Made by a program: the position numbers and the translations under genes. Of a stretch of DNA of 64,000 nucleotides, positions 1 through 8,682 are shown piece by piece (position 1 is the first letter of the stretch; each line of letters opens with the position of its first letter). The stretch lies in contig JAFEBL010000007.1 of the NCBI GenBank assembly GCA_018242665.1, positions 1 through 64,000 on the forward strand. The letters run 5' to 3'. This DNA is from Nitrospira sp. GTDB taxonomy: Bacteria > Nitrospirota > Nitrospiria > Nitrospirales > Nitrospiraceae. The notes below the pieces were generated by a model. It had not been told where the DNA came from and searched no databases. It worked only from the letters and a program-made list of their open reading frames with translations.

Positions 1-270
1 ACCCACGCCTATCGGCCGGCTTAGAATCGCCGCTAGCCCAGTATTGTCTCGCCCCCCGCCGCTGAGCACCGGCGTGGGACCAGTCCGCTGCATCGCGCCA
101 TTCCACCCCCGCGGACCTCAGATGGAACGACGTCTCAGCCTAAATTAGGCTGCGAGTGCCAGTTCTTGGTTGGCAGTTGCGTTTTTCCCGGAATTTTACG
201 AGTTCCCGAGATCTCGACATGCGACGATGGCGTCAATATCCCCGTCGAAACCGGTCGCCCCCTTTCAGTC

Positions 271-389
271 GGATGTTGAAAAAGGCTTCTGGCGGCGTTC
301 TCGCTCGCTCAGGCTCTCGACGTACGGGACATGTACGCCTCGAATCTTCGCATCGCTGCGGCCTTGCCAGAAGACCTTTTTGAACATCC
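271..389 (-). repeat. Dispersed hairpin repeat, copy 1 (119 bp)
   Basis: The ends are inverted repeats: 271-293 (GGATGTTGAAAAAGGCTTCT then GGC) pairs with 366-389 with one mismatch and one bulged base. The core at about 318-343 is a palindrome that reads GAGGCGTAC...GTACGTCGAG on the minus strand. Minus-strand motifs GGCAAGGCCGCAG and GAGCGAGAACG recur in the copies at 42275 and 53022. The rest of 1-442 holds no gene I can support. It contains only a short dyad, AGCCTAAATTAGGCT, near position 138. The two short plus-strand reading frames here have no ribosome-binding site and cross the repeat. Confidence 0.75.
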
Positions 390-442
390 ACAAGATCTGT
401 GACCAGCTATTCTCTTACTAGATGCTCATCATACAGCAGGGA

Positions 443-1396
443 TCAAGGGGATGCCAGAGGTGGGATAGCGCGCCGCTCCACCGGATAGTTCCGCTCACGC
501 CAGGCGTCGAGGCCGCCCTCCAACGGACGGACACGATGGATGCCCTTCTTTTTCAATAGGAACGCCGTCCTGGCACTGGACACCTCATTAGGACAAGTGC
601 AGTAGAGCACGATGTCGCGGTCGCGCGGAATTTCGTGATGGCGCAGTTCAATGTCTTCCAACGTGAAATTGATCGCACCAGGAATACTATCCGGATCGAG
701 TTGCACCGACAACGGATGTCGCACATCCACCACGCTGATCGCCTCGCCGGCATCCAGCTGCCGCTTCAGTTCCTCCACGGAGATCTTTGACATGCGCAGG
801 TGCCGCAAGAACTTCTGCCGGTGATAGAACTTGTACCCCAGGAATCCAGCCAACCCGACGACCAACACCGTCAGCAGCAGCCCGCCGCCCTGATCGAACA
901 AGCCGACCAGTTGTTCGAGTTGATTGCTGAAGAGGGCCCCGACTCCGGCACTCACCCCGGCCCAGATGAGGGTACCGGCCACGTCATAGAGGATAAACGT
1001 GAGGGCACTCATCCCGACGATCCCGGCCAGCGGAGGCGCCACCGTGCTGAAGCCGGGGATAAACTTAGCCAGCAACAGCGTCCGGGGTCCGTTCCGATGA
1101 AACAGATTCTGCGTGTCGCGTACACACGAGTCCGGTTCCAGCGACAGTCGGCAGAGGAAGCCGAGCACCTTTCCGCCTTTATGGCGCCCCAGGTAGTACC
1201 AGGCGACATCCGGCGGCAATGACGCGGCCACCGGGACGAGCAGGGCGGCCGCCACCGACATTTTTCCGGCCCCCACGAGAGCGCCGGCGGCGACCAGCAG
1301 AGGAATGGCTGGAATGGGAAAACCGATCTGCTCGACGAGGATCACCCAGAAAAGCACCCACACCCCATGGTCGGCAAGGAATTGAAAGGTCGTCAC
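443..1396 (-). CDS. DedA-family membrane protein fused to a rhodanese domain
   Basis: A 317-residue protein. About 195 N-terminal residues form a DedA/SNARE-associated membrane domain with several hydrophobic segments and the family-typical AKFIPGFSTVAPPLAG stretch near residues 110-125. After a short basic linker (HRQKFLRHLR), residues about 205-310 form a rhodanese module with VVDVRHP and an active-site loop LYCTCPNE. The start is GTG, preceded by GGAGG four bases upstream. It lies 15 bases downstream of the MFS gene, probably in one transcript with it and the peroxidase. DedA proteins act in membrane homeostasis and lipid flipping. The rhodanese half suggests a sulfane-sulfur or thiol role at the membrane, which is inference. 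Confidence 0.85.
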   Translation of the reverse strand: MTTFQFLADHGVWVLFWVILVEQIGFPIPAIPLLVAAGALVGAGKMSVAAALLVPVAASLPPDVAWYYLGRHKGGKVLGFLCRLSLEPDSCVRDTQNLFHRNGPRTLLLAKFIPGFSTVAPPLAGIVGMSALTFILYDVAGTLIWAGVSAGVGALFSNQLEQLVGLFDQGGGLLLTVLVVGLAGFLGYKFYHRQKFLRHLRMSKISVEELKRQLDAGEAISVVDVRHPLSVQLDPDSIPGAINFTLEDIELRHHEIPRDRDIVLYCTCPNEVSSARTAFLLKKKGIHRVRPLEGGLDAWRERNYPVERRAIPPLASP

Positions 1397-1411
1397 TGCA
1401 CCTCCTCCGGT

Positions 1412-3037
1412 TCAGGCACTCCGAAAACGCGAGAAGCGTGCGAACACAATCGCCGCGAAGGGCAGCGCCAGACCAAGAAGCGTCTGAACAATCAACAAGA
1501 CGCCCAACTGACTATAGTCGTCAGGAGTCTGAATCGTGTTGGTCACCGGGTCGCGCACCTCCCGGGTAACCACGAACAGCTCATTGAGATATTTCGTCCC
1601 GAGTTGGCTGAGCGACAAGGCGAGGTTCGTGAATGAGGCCATCACGGCAAAATAGGTGGCTTTGAGATTGGCCGGCGCGGAGTTCGCAATCCAGGCCAGC
1701 ATGGGAATCATGGAGATCTGGCCGAGCGGGGATTCGAGCGCCGTGTTCACCAGTGCGATAAACCGCGCATCAACCACGCCGCCGGTCATTGCCGCCGTCC
1801 AGTGGTGAAGCCCGTAGTACATACTGACGATGGGAAGCCCCAACACAAACGCCGCCACCGTGAGAAAGCCCACCACATAGGCAATGGATCGCTCCGCCAT
1901 GAATCGGCGAAAGAGAAACATACCCGCGAGTGTCAAGGCGCTGCCGATGAGCGACAAGACCGACAGAAAGTGCTGGTCGAATTTGAGCGTATCGATCATC
2001 CACCAGGTCGCGCCTTCGCCAGGCCCAGGCACCGCACGGAACACGAACACGACGAGGGCCGTGCCCACGAGCACATGCCGGGCGTGAGGATCCAGCTCGC
2101 GGGTCAAGCGGACCATCAACACCGACACGATCGCCATCGACCCGGCAAAGACGATTTCTTCGCTGTAGGGAAAGTCCGCGACACCCACCGTCACGGTAAA
2201 CAACACAAAGACCAGACTCCCCCCGAGAATCCACCAATTGGGGGTGATCGGTTCTGCAGGCCGGTCCAGCAGAGCCGCAATCTGCTTCGGCGTCAACCCC
2301 TGGTTGAGGAAGCGACGCTTCGCGCGCATACGCAGGATCGAGGCGGTGATCACGCCGAGGACCGACACGGCCGGAATGGTCAACGCGAGGAGATAGACCT
2401 GTTGGTAGATCTCGGCAACCTTCTCCTTCGGCAGGTTCTCGACACCGGTAAACAGATACAGATTGATCAAGGAAACCAGAATGCCGCCGCCAATGATGGC
2501 GACGCGCCCGAGCGTTTGCATCGTCGTGTGCATGAGCTTCAGTGTGCTTTCGTCTATCGGGTGCCCCCGCTCATCCACTCGCGGAACCGCTTCGACAGTC
2601 ATGGCATCGGCCACAGTGTCTTGAATCACGTACCCGATCGGCGACAACAATACGCTCAGCACGTACCAGACCTCCGCCGGCATCAGGGCCACCATCGCCT
2701 CACGGTGCCCGATCAGCCCGACCATGATGAGCAAGCTCGCCGCAATCACCCCGGCCCCGACGTACACCAGCAGACTTTTCCATCTCCACAGCAGGTCCAC
2801 CAGATGCCCGAACGGCATTTTGAGCGCCCAGGGAATTCCGGCCCAGAACCCCAATGCGGCAAGAAAGGCCGCGGAGAGACCTAGATAATCTTTTACAAAG
2901 AACGTGCCCACAATACCGGTGAGCCCGGAAATGCCGGCGGCCATGTAGACCATGAGCGGCGGGAGATAGGACAATTGGAAGTCGCGAGCGAGTTCCAGAA
3001 TATTGCGGTCGATCCAGCGAGACAGGGCAGTCGTCAT
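1412..3037 (-). CDS. MFS-type membrane transporter, substrate unknown
   Basis: A 541-residue polytopic membrane protein with about 12 hydrophobic segments. An early loop, GIPWALKMPFGHLVDL, resembles the family made up of folate/biopterin (BT1) carriers and related MFS proteins. I chose the ATG at 3037. The frame stays open upstream to 3283, but that part overlaps the peroxidase 3' end and reads like non-coding sequence (Arg/Cys/Pro rich). No good ribosome-binding site directly precedes 3037; an AAGGAG lies about 30 bases upstream, so the start is uncertain. The gene follows the peroxidase by about 140 bases and precedes the DedA fusion. The substrate cannot be read from the sequence. Confidence 0.75.
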   Translation of the reverse strand: MTTALSRWIDRNILELARDFQLSYLPPLMVYMAAGISGLTGIVGTFFVKDYLGLSAAFLAALGFWAGIPWALKMPFGHLVDLLWRWKSLLVYVGAGVIAASLLIMVGLIGHREAMVALMPAEVWYVLSVLLSPIGYVIQDTVADAMTVEAVPRVDERGHPIDESTLKLMHTTMQTLGRVAIIGGGILVSLINLYLFTGVENLPKEKVAEIYQQVYLLALTIPAVSVLGVITASILRMRAKRRFLNQGLTPKQIAALLDRPAEPITPNWWILGGSLVFVLFTVTVGVADFPYSEEIVFAGSMAIVSVLMVRLTRELDPHARHVLVGTALVVFVFRAVPGPGEGATWWMIDTLKFDQHFLSVLSLIGSALTLAGMFLFRRFMAERSIAYVVGFLTVAAFVLGLPIVSMYYGLHHWTAAMTGGVVDARFIALVNTALESPLGQISMIPMLAWIANSAPANLKATYFAVMASFTNLALSLSQLGTKYLNELFVVTREVRDPVTNTIQTPDDYSQLGVLLIVQTLLGLALPFAAIVFARFSRFRSA

Positions 3038-3179
3038 ATCGGCGTAATCGAGAAAGGCACAGACACGTGGATTGTCTCCTTCTCTGTTACCCGTATGCAG
3101 CAGGGATTTGCAAGCCGTTGGACAGACGGGGAGGACCGAAGCCGGCAGGCCGCGGCCCTTCCCGACAGGGCACGGTATC

Positions 3180-4262
3180 TTATTTTGGAAACTCGGCCGG
3201 TGCCGTGACCTGTTGCCAGCCTTCCCCGTTGAGCGACCGCAGCAACGCCACCAGGTCCTGCTGCTCACTCTCTGTAAGCTCAAGAGGAATCACGGTATTG
3301 TCGAGATGGGGATTCTTGATTCCACCCTGATTGTAAAACCTGACGACCTCTTCAAGAGTGGCAAACCGGCCGTCGTGCATATACGGCGCGGTCCGTGCGA
3401 TTTCGCGCAGCGTCGGTGTCTTGAAGGCCCCGATGTCTTCGGGATTCTTGGTCACCATGTACCGGCCCAAGTCCACCGTGTTGGTATCCCAGCCAATCCC
3501 GAGGTTGTGGAACTTTTCATCGGAAAAATTGAACCCGGAATGACAACGGGTGCAGCGCGCTTTGCCACGGAACAGTTCGAGGCCGCGTTGCGCCTGGGGA
3601 CTCAGGGCCTGCTCCTCACCGCCCATGTCAAAGCGATCCACCGGACTGTTGCCGGACAATAACGTCCGTTGAAAGCTGGCGATAGCCCGGCCGACATCCC
3701 CGATGGCCACCTCACGATCAAACACCTCGCGAAATAGCCTTCGATACCCCCCGATGGTCTTCAGTTTCGCCACCAGTTCATCGTGATCGATAAAGCCATG
3801 CTCGACCGGATTCACGAATGGACCGATGGATTGATCCTCCAGCGTCTCCGCACGGCCGTCCCAGAATTGGGCCTTGCTATACACGCGATTAATCGCGGTC
3901 GGCGCACTCCGACCTCCCTGCAGCCTGTTGACCCCGGTGGAGACCGCTTGCCCGTCGGTGAATGCGAGCCCAGGCATGTGGCAATTCGCACAGGCGATAC
4001 TGTTATTCTTAGACAACCGTTTGTCGAAGAAGAGCCAGCGCCCCAACTCGATCTTTTTCGCGGTCTGTGGATTGTCCGCCGGAATGTACCCGGCGGGGTC
4101 CTCCAAGCCAAACGGCGCCTGCTGAACCATAGAGAGAGCCCCCGGCGACGGTGCCGATGGCTCACTCATGACCTTTGTAGCCGCCAGGCCCAAGACCCCC
4201 AAGAACACAGCCGCCACCAAACATGATCGCCATCCTCCCGTGCCCACCCTCCCCATTCCCAT
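3180..4262 (-). CDS. Di-haem cytochrome c peroxidase (CcpA/MauG family)
   Basis: A 360-residue exported protein with a signal segment at about residues 12-30 and two c-type haem sites, CANCH (91-95) and CTRCH (237-241). Spacing and length fit bacterial di-haem cytochrome c peroxidases, which reduce H2O2 in the periplasm with electrons from small cytochromes. Other family motifs are FWDGRAETLEDQ and FKTPTLREIA...PYMHDG. The start ATG has CGGAGG six bases upstream. A small lipoprotein gene lies just upstream on the same strand, and the divergent neighbour beyond it is oxyR, so peroxide induction is likely. A MauG-like oxidase role is the alternative. Confidence 0.92.
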   Translation of the reverse strand: MGMGRVGTGGWRSCLVAAVFLGVLGLAATKVMSEPSAPSPGALSMVQQAPFGLEDPAGYIPADNPQTAKKIELGRWLFFDKRLSKNNSIACANCHMPGLAFTDGQAVSTGVNRLQGGRSAPTAINRVYSKAQFWDGRAETLEDQSIGPFVNPVEHGFIDHDELVAKLKTIGGYRRLFREVFDREVAIGDVGRAIASFQRTLLSGNSPVDRFDMGGEEQALSPQAQRGLELFRGKARCTRCHSGFNFSDEKFHNLGIGWDTNTVDLGRYMVTKNPEDIGAFKTPTLREIARTAPYMHDGRFATLEEVVRFYNQGGIKNPHLDNTVIPLELTESEQQDLVALLRSLNGEGWQQVTAPAEFPK

Positions 4263-4301
4263 AAATCCTCCGTTTCTCGTGACTGCTCATGCCATCCCGG
4301 C

Positions 4302-4508
4302 CTATCGAAACATCAGTGTCGAACCGGGCCGGTCTTGGCGATCCATATGCCGCTCAACTTTATTGACGAATTCCTCGTGAGATAGCGACGACGGCTGCTG
4401 GTTCCCGAGCGTCACCGTGTCATGACCGACCGGCTTCTGCGGCACAGCACAACCTTGCAACAGGACCAGAAGACATCCCATTCCCACGGCTGTTATCAGT
4501 TGTCGCAT
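4302..4508 (-). CDS. Small lipoprotein
   Basis: A 68-residue protein starting at the ATG at 4508, with GGAGG seven bases upstream. The N-terminus is MRQLITAVGMG followed by a hydrophobic stretch ending in the lipobox LLQGC, so it should be lipidated after signal peptide cleavage. The mature part, about 45 residues, is polar and has a HEEFVNKVERHMDRQ segment. I do not recognise a domain. It is the first gene of the transcript leading into the peroxidase and shares a divergent promoter region (4509-4641) with oxyR, so it may belong to the peroxide response. Confidence 0.7.
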   Translation of the reverse strand: MRQLITAVGMGCLLVLLQGCAVPQKPVGHDTVTLGNQQPSSLSHEEFVNKVERHMDRQDRPGSTLMFR

Positions 4509-4641
4509 CACCCACCTCCTTGCTGCATGGTTGCTTCGTTGCGACGTCATGAGATCACGATACCGGTTGCCGAACCATCAGTCCAATTGATACTGTATGC
4601 AGCAACGATTAGATTCATTTATCTTTCAGGACGTCTTTCAC

Positions 4642-5556
4642 ATGACGCTCACCGAGCTCCAATACATTGTCGCGCTGGCGCATGAACGGCATTTCGGCCG
4701 GGCTGCCGAACGGAGTTTCGTCACCCAACCGGCACTGAGCCTGGCCGTGCAGAAGCTGGAGAAGGAGTTGGGCGTGGCGATCTTTGAGCGGCGTAAACAT
4801 CAAGCCGTGCTCACTCCGCTGGGGGAACAGATCGTCCAGCAAGCCCAACGGGTGTTGGAGGAGGTGGATCAGATCAAGCTCCTCGCGGCCCAAGGAAAGA
4901 ATCAATTGGTGGGGTCCTTACGGCTCGGCGCCATCGCAACCGTGGGGCCGTACCTGCTGCCGGATCTCGTGCCCCTCCTGCACAAGCGCGCGCCGGAGAT
5001 GCCGCTGGAGATCGAGGAAAATTTAACGGTGAACCTGACGGCCATGTTGAAGAGCGGCAAGCTCGACGTCATCATGATCGCCTTGCCGTTCGAGGAGCCG
5101 GGCATTTTGGTGCAGGCCCTGTACGACGAACCGTTCAAGGCTGTCGTACCGGCTGATCATCGCCTGGCAAAGAAGGGAACCCTCGATCCCTCCGCCATGA
5201 CCGGTGAGCGCGTCCTGCTGCCCCATGCCGGGCATTGCTTCAGGCATCAGGTATTGGAGGCCTGCCCGGAACTCAGTCGGTCAGACTCCGAAGGGTTGCA
5301 GGGAAATTCCCTGGAAACGATTCGTCAAATGGTCGCCTCGGGACTCGGCATTACCGTCATGCCCTCCAGCGCCGTCACGAATAGGCATCTGAACAAACGA
5401 CTGACTGTGTTGGAGTTTGTGAAACCGGTACCGGAGCGGCGCATTGCCCTGGCGTGGCGCAAGGGATTTTCCAGACCGGCTGTCATCAGGACCATTCAGG
5501 AGGCGGTGGCGATGTTAAAAATTCCAGGACTGGAGCCGGTCTCCGCACAAGCCTGA
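4642..5556 (+). CDS. oxyR: OxyR, LysR-family peroxide sensor and activator
   Basis: A 304-residue LysR-family regulator. Residues 1-60 form the winged helix-turn-helix (LTELQYIVALAHERHFGRAA, then SFVTQPALSLAVQKLE). The effector domain has GHCFRHQVLEAC, which places cysteines exactly at 199 and 208 with eight residues between them, as in E. coli OxyR. This makes peroxide sensing by disulfide formation very likely. I chose the start at 4642 by alignment to OxyR; the upstream in-frame ATG at 4597 would add 15 untypical residues. It is transcribed away from the lipoprotein and peroxidase genes, its likely targets. A weak inverted AGAT...ATCT lies at about 4611-4624 in the shared promoter region. 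Confidence 0.92.
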   Translation: MTLTELQYIVALAHERHFGRAAERSFVTQPALSLAVQKLEKELGVAIFERRKHQAVLTPLGEQIVQQAQRVLEEVDQIKLLAAQGKNQLVGSLRLGAIATVGPYLLPDLVPLLHKRAPEMPLEIEENLTVNLTAMLKSGKLDVIMIALPFEEPGILVQALYDEPFKAVVPADHRLAKKGTLDPSAMTGERVLLPHAGHCFRHQVLEACPELSRSDSEGLQGNSLETIRQMVASGLGITVMPSSAVTNRHLNKRLTVLEFVKPVPERRIALAWRKGFSRPAVIRTIQEAVAMLKIPGLEPVSAQA

Positions 5557-5580
5557 CCGGCAGCGTAGAGAGGGAGGTCC

Positions 5581-5934
5581 ATGGCGGACCAGCAGCGCAT
5601 CAGCATTCACGTGCTCGATCAATCACACGGACGACCGGCCGAGGGAATTCCCGTGACATTGGAGATTCGCGGCATGGCCGGTCTCTGGAAGCAGCTCGGC
5701 CAAGACCGTACCGATGCAGACGGCCGCAGCGGAGATCTCTATCCCGCCGGCGTCCGCTTACAAACTGGAACCTACCGTCTCACGTTCGACGTATCCGGCT
5801 ATTTTCGCGGCAGGAATGTGGTGAGTTTCTTCCCCGAGGTGGTCGTGGTGTTTACGGTGCAAGATGTGGCACAGACCTATCACATTCCGCTGTTACTCAG
5901 CCCCTTCGGCTACAGCACCTATCGCGGCAGTTGA
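5581..5934 (+). CDS. uraH: 5-hydroxyisourate hydrolase (transthyretin-like)
   Basis: A 117-residue protein matching the transthyretin-like HIU hydrolases in length and motifs: N-terminal ISIHVLDQSHGRPAEGIPV, central TDADGR and the diagnostic C-terminal YRGS. The family hydrolyses 5-hydroxyisourate, the product of urate oxidase, to OHCU. The start has GGGAGG five bases upstream. It lies 24 bases after oxyR and is probably cotranscribed with it. No uricase, OHCU decarboxylase or allantoinase gene is visible in this window, so its pathway context is incomplete here. Confidence 0.9.
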   Translation: MADQQRISIHVLDQSHGRPAEGIPVTLEIRGMAGLWKQLGQDRTDADGRSGDLYPAGVRLQTGTYRLTFDVSGYFRGRNVVSFFPEVVVVFTVQDVAQTYHIPLLLSPFGYSTYRGS

Positions 5935-5960
5935 GCGGGGACCTCATGGCCATCTGCATT

Positions 5961-6644
5961 TCACTCGTGCGCTCCCGCCGCCACGAGCTGGTCCGCAATC
6001 ACCCGATATCCCTTGTGCCTGGCATGCCGCAATGGCGTCACACCATCGTGGTCGGCGAGGTTCGGGTTTGCCCCTGCAGCCAGCAACAGTCGAACAATTT
6101 CTTGATGCCTCGTCCCGCCGTCGCTCAACAGAATGGCCTCCAGCAAGGCCGTCCACCCCAATCGGTTGACATGATTCACATCAATCGTCGTCTGCAACAA
6201 GGCGCGAACCACGTCGATATGCCCTCGCTCACAGGCTGGAATGAGCGCGGTTCCGCCGAACCGGTTGTAGACGGTGAAATCGGGACCAGCGGTCAAGGTC
6301 AGCTTCACAATCTCGACGTACCCGCTGGCGCCGGCCAGGAGCAGCGGGCTGTTCTGTAATGCGTCTTGCGCATTAACGTCGGCCCCGGCGTGAATGAGCA
6401 ACCTGGCGCTTTCCACGTGATTTTGATAGGTGGCCGCCATTAAGGCGGTGCGCCCGCGTCCGTCACGCGCGCGGAGGTCGGCTCCATCGGCGACTAACTG
6501 CCGGACCAGCGCAACATCGTTTCCTTCCGCCGCCCTGATCAAGGCTTGGTCCCGATCTCCGCTCACCGGCATCGCCCCCGTCTCAGTGATGATGCCGAGG
6601 CACAGGCCAAGCACGCAGGAACGCGTGAGGAATCGGAGAGTCAC
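5961..6644 (-). CDS. Secreted ankyrin-repeat protein
   Basis: A 227-residue protein with an N-terminal hydrophobic signal sequence (residues about 4-24) followed by about five to six ankyrin repeats. Repeats with G-T/R-TALM...A...N.....LLI.AGADVN consensus begin near residues 32, 64, 97, 130 and 165, and a last one near 200. Ankyrin repeats mediate protein contacts, and the export signal suggests a periplasmic place. Its ATG overlaps the stop of the upstream ferredoxin-MBL gene by four bases (ATGA), so the two are translationally coupled. The specific partner is unknown. Confidence 0.85.
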   Translation of the reverse strand: MTLRFLTRSCVLGLCLGIITETGAMPVSGDRDQALIRAAEGNDVALVRQLVADGADLRARDGRGRTALMAATYQNHVESARLLIHAGADVNAQDALQNSPLLLAGASGYVEIVKLTLTAGPDFTVYNRFGGTALIPACERGHIDVVRALLQTTIDVNHVNRLGWTALLEAILLSDGGTRHQEIVRLLLAAGANPNLADHDGVTPLRHARHKGYRVIADQLVAAGAHE

Positions 6645-7516
6645 ATGCGCACCCCTTGTCTGCGAAGGACCAGCTCCTCAAGTGCCGCACGCATCTCATG
6701 TTGTGGCAAGCCGATCCGCCCTCCATGCCCGGCCAAGACCCATTCAAAGGAATATTGAGCCAGCCGTTCGCAAGATCGTACAAGCGCATCGGCGTTCCAT
6801 ACCAACTGCCGAGGTGCTTCCAGTTGTCTGGTTTCCGGCTCCCACCAGAGATGATCGCCCGTGAATAGAAACCGATCTCGATACAGAAGGCAGAGGCTCC
6901 CTTCCGTGTGACCGGGCACTGGAATAATGCGAAACTCCGGCCGGTACAGGATCTCGTCCACCCCCTCCATGATCTCTTCCGCCTCCGGCATGGCATGGGC
7001 ATCGGCCCGATGAATGATACACCTCGCACCGAACCGGCGGGCATACCGTGCGGCATCAGCCACATCATCCTCATGCGTCAAGAAAATGTAGGACAGGCCG
7101 CCCAGGCGCTCGAAGGCCTCCACCAGATGCTTCAGATACCGCGGTGAATCGATCAACCAGTTGCCGTCAGGATGCCGGATAAAGAAACTATTCGCGCCGA
7201 ACGAGTGCTCCGAATTGAACCCGCAGTAGTAGACGTTCTCCTCAATGGGAAGGGGAAAGTCAGTCCTGGCCGCATCCAGCGCGCTTTTGTCTTTCTGCGT
7301 CTCGCCGATCGCCCCGGTGGGGCAGGCGAGGAGGGCATGGTAGGCTTTCCGAATTTCCATTTCGGTGAGCGGCTGGCGGGTCACGGCGGAATAGTCTCCG
7401 ACCTCCGAGAAACTGGCTGGAGCCAGTTGACGGCAGGCATCACAGTTGATGCACCGGACGTCCACGTAGAAGTGGCCTTCCACATTGTCGATCAATCGTT
7501 TTGCGGGATTCGCCAT
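6641..7516 (-). CDS. Ferredoxin-metallo-beta-lactamase fusion protein
   Basis: A 291-residue protein. Residues about 10-75 form a [4Fe-4S] ferredoxin domain with CINCDAC and a distal ACPTGAI. Residues about 90-290 form a metallo-beta-lactamase fold with SYIFLTHEDDVADAARY, PVPGHTEGSLCL, LFTGDHLWW and a late AGHGGRIG. The canonical HxHxDH is replaced by HEDDVAD, so metal binding must differ. I placed the start at the ATG at 7516 because residues upstream in the frame look non-coding; no clear ribosome-binding site is seen. It is coupled to the ankyrin gene. A redox-linked hydrolase or oxidoreductase is plausible, with unknown substrate. Confidence 0.82.
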   Translation of the reverse strand: MANPAKRLIDNVEGHFYVDVRCINCDACRQLAPASFSEVGDYSAVTRQPLTEMEIRKAYHALLACPTGAIGETQKDKSALDAARTDFPLPIEENVYYCGFNSEHSFGANSFFIRHPDGNWLIDSPRYLKHLVEAFERLGGLSYIFLTHEDDVADAARYARRFGARCIIHRADAHAMPEAEEIMEGVDEILYRPEFRIIPVPGHTEGSLCLLYRDRFLFTGDHLWWEPETRQLEAPRQLVWNADALVRSCERLAQYSFEWVLAGHGGRIGLPQHEMRAALEELVLRRQGVRM

Positions 7517-7622
7517 GACATGCGTTCGTGGATTTGTACAGATTGTACCAGTGAAAGGCTGTGCGCAGGGACAGCCGTGAGCCTCGACTTCCGCCACGCT
7601 CGTGGATGGCCCGTCGCCCCTG

Positions 7623-8264
7623 TCACACAGCCGGAGGAACTCGTCGCTTCGCCATATCGACCGCACGCCAGAGGTACCAGGCTGCGGCGGTCCGATACGG
7701 TCGCCACCGTTCGCCATATCGCATGACTTGGTTCGGCGTCGGCATGTTCGACAGCCCGTACGCGAGGCGAAATCCGTTACGCACGCCGAAGTCGTCGACG
7801 GGCAGGACATTGGGTCGGCCAAGTTGGAAGATGAGCAACATTTCGACAGTCCATCGCCCAACTCCACGCACAGCCGTCAGCCGCTCGATGATCGCCTCAT
7901 CATCCAGCCGTTGAATCGCGGCCGTGGTCGGCACAGTTCCATCCAGCGCCTTCGCCGCCACATCTTGGAGTGCCGCGATTTTGGCGCGGGAAAACCCCGC
8001 TTCTCGAATGGCCTCGGCCGAAATGGCCAACACATCGGCCGGTCGGGGAAACCTGCGTCCGGGAAACAAGGCGGTGAACCGCTTCAGAATACTCTCCGCC
8101 GCCTTCTCATGTAGTTGTTGATACGCGATGGCGCGTACCAGCGACTCAAACGGCGAGCGACGTGCACGGGGCAGGAGCGCATAGGGGCCAACCTCCTCGA
8201 TCACACGCTTCATCACCGGATCAACCCTGCACAGGTGGGCAATTTCCGGTGACACGCCGCTCAT
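7623..8264 (-). CDS. DNA-3-methyladenine glycosylase (AlkA/HhH-GPD family)
   Basis: A 213-residue helix-hairpin-helix glycosylase. The HhH motif is AVRGVGRWTVEMLL and the catalytic aspartate lies in LPVDDFGVRNG. SLVRAIAYQQLHEKAAESI is the family's early helix. It excises alkylated purines in base excision repair. I prefer the ATG at 8264, where GAGG lies just upstream with short spacing; an in-frame start at 8312 would overlap the ridA-like gene. It lies 16 bases downstream of that gene and is likely in the same transcript. Confidence 0.88.
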   Translation of the reverse strand: MSGVSPEIAHLCRVDPVMKRVIEEVGPYALLPRARRSPFESLVRAIAYQQLHEKAAESILKRFTALFPGRRFPRPADVLAISAEAIREAGFSRAKIAALQDVAAKALDGTVPTTAAIQRLDDEAIIERLTAVRGVGRWTVEMLLIFQLGRPNVLPVDDFGVRNGFRLAYGLSNMPTPNQVMRYGERWRPYRTAAAWYLWRAVDMAKRRVPPAV

Positions 8265-8280
8265 AGTCCTCACACTGCCG

Positions 8281-8664
8281 TTACTCGACGATCGCGTCGG
8301 CTTCGATTTCAATGAGCATCTCCGGATCGATCAACCGTTTCACTTCCACCATGGTGGTGGCAGGCCGAACCGAGCCGAACACCTCACCATGTGCCCGACC
8401 AACTTCCTGCCACTGATTGATATTGGCCATATAGATCCGCGTCCGGACCACATCGGCGATCGACGCGCCGGCTTCCACGAGCGCCGTCTCGATCGTTTTC
8501 AACGCCTGAATCGTCTGGGCATAGGGATCGCCCTTGCCGACGAGCCCGGTCGCCGTCATGGCGGTCGTGCCCGAGACCTGGACCGTTTGACCGACGCGCA
8601 CTGCACGCGAATAGCCGATTTTTTCTTCCCACGGACCCCCTGTCGACACGTTGCGTCTACTCAT
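8281..8664 (-). CDS. RidA-family (YjgF/Rut-C-like) protein
   Basis: A 127-residue protein of the YjgF/YER057c/RidA family, small trimeric proteins that hydrolyse reactive enamine or imine intermediates. Visible family features are AVRVGQTVQVSGTTA, QTIQALKTIETALVEAGAS, and the late VEVKRLIDPEMLIEIEADA with the strand-forming EIEA. It lies between an SDR gene (19 bases upstream) and the glycosylase gene. Its exact substrate cannot be inferred; several RidA subfamilies differ in this. Confidence 0.87.
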   Translation of the reverse strand: MSRRNVSTGGPWEEKIGYSRAVRVGQTVQVSGTTAMTATGLVGKGDPYAQTIQALKTIETALVEAGASIADVVRTRIYMANINQWQEVGRAHGEVFGSVRPATTMVEVKRLIDPEMLIEIEADAIVE

Positions 8665-8682
8665 GATTCCTCTTGACCCCCC

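Noticed and set aside
1-79. Inverted ACCCACGCC...GGCGTGGGA suggesting an RNA gene end
   Set aside because: Eight paired bases at 70-base distance alone cannot support an RNA gene, and no known RNA motif was seen.
156-421. Two short plus-strand frames at the window start
   Set aside because: They have no ribosome-binding site or family features, and overlap the hairpin repeat at 271-389.
1802-2884. 360-codon plus-strand frame
   Set aside because: It is antisense to the MFS gene and gives a His/Gln/Arg-rich translation typical of a shadow.
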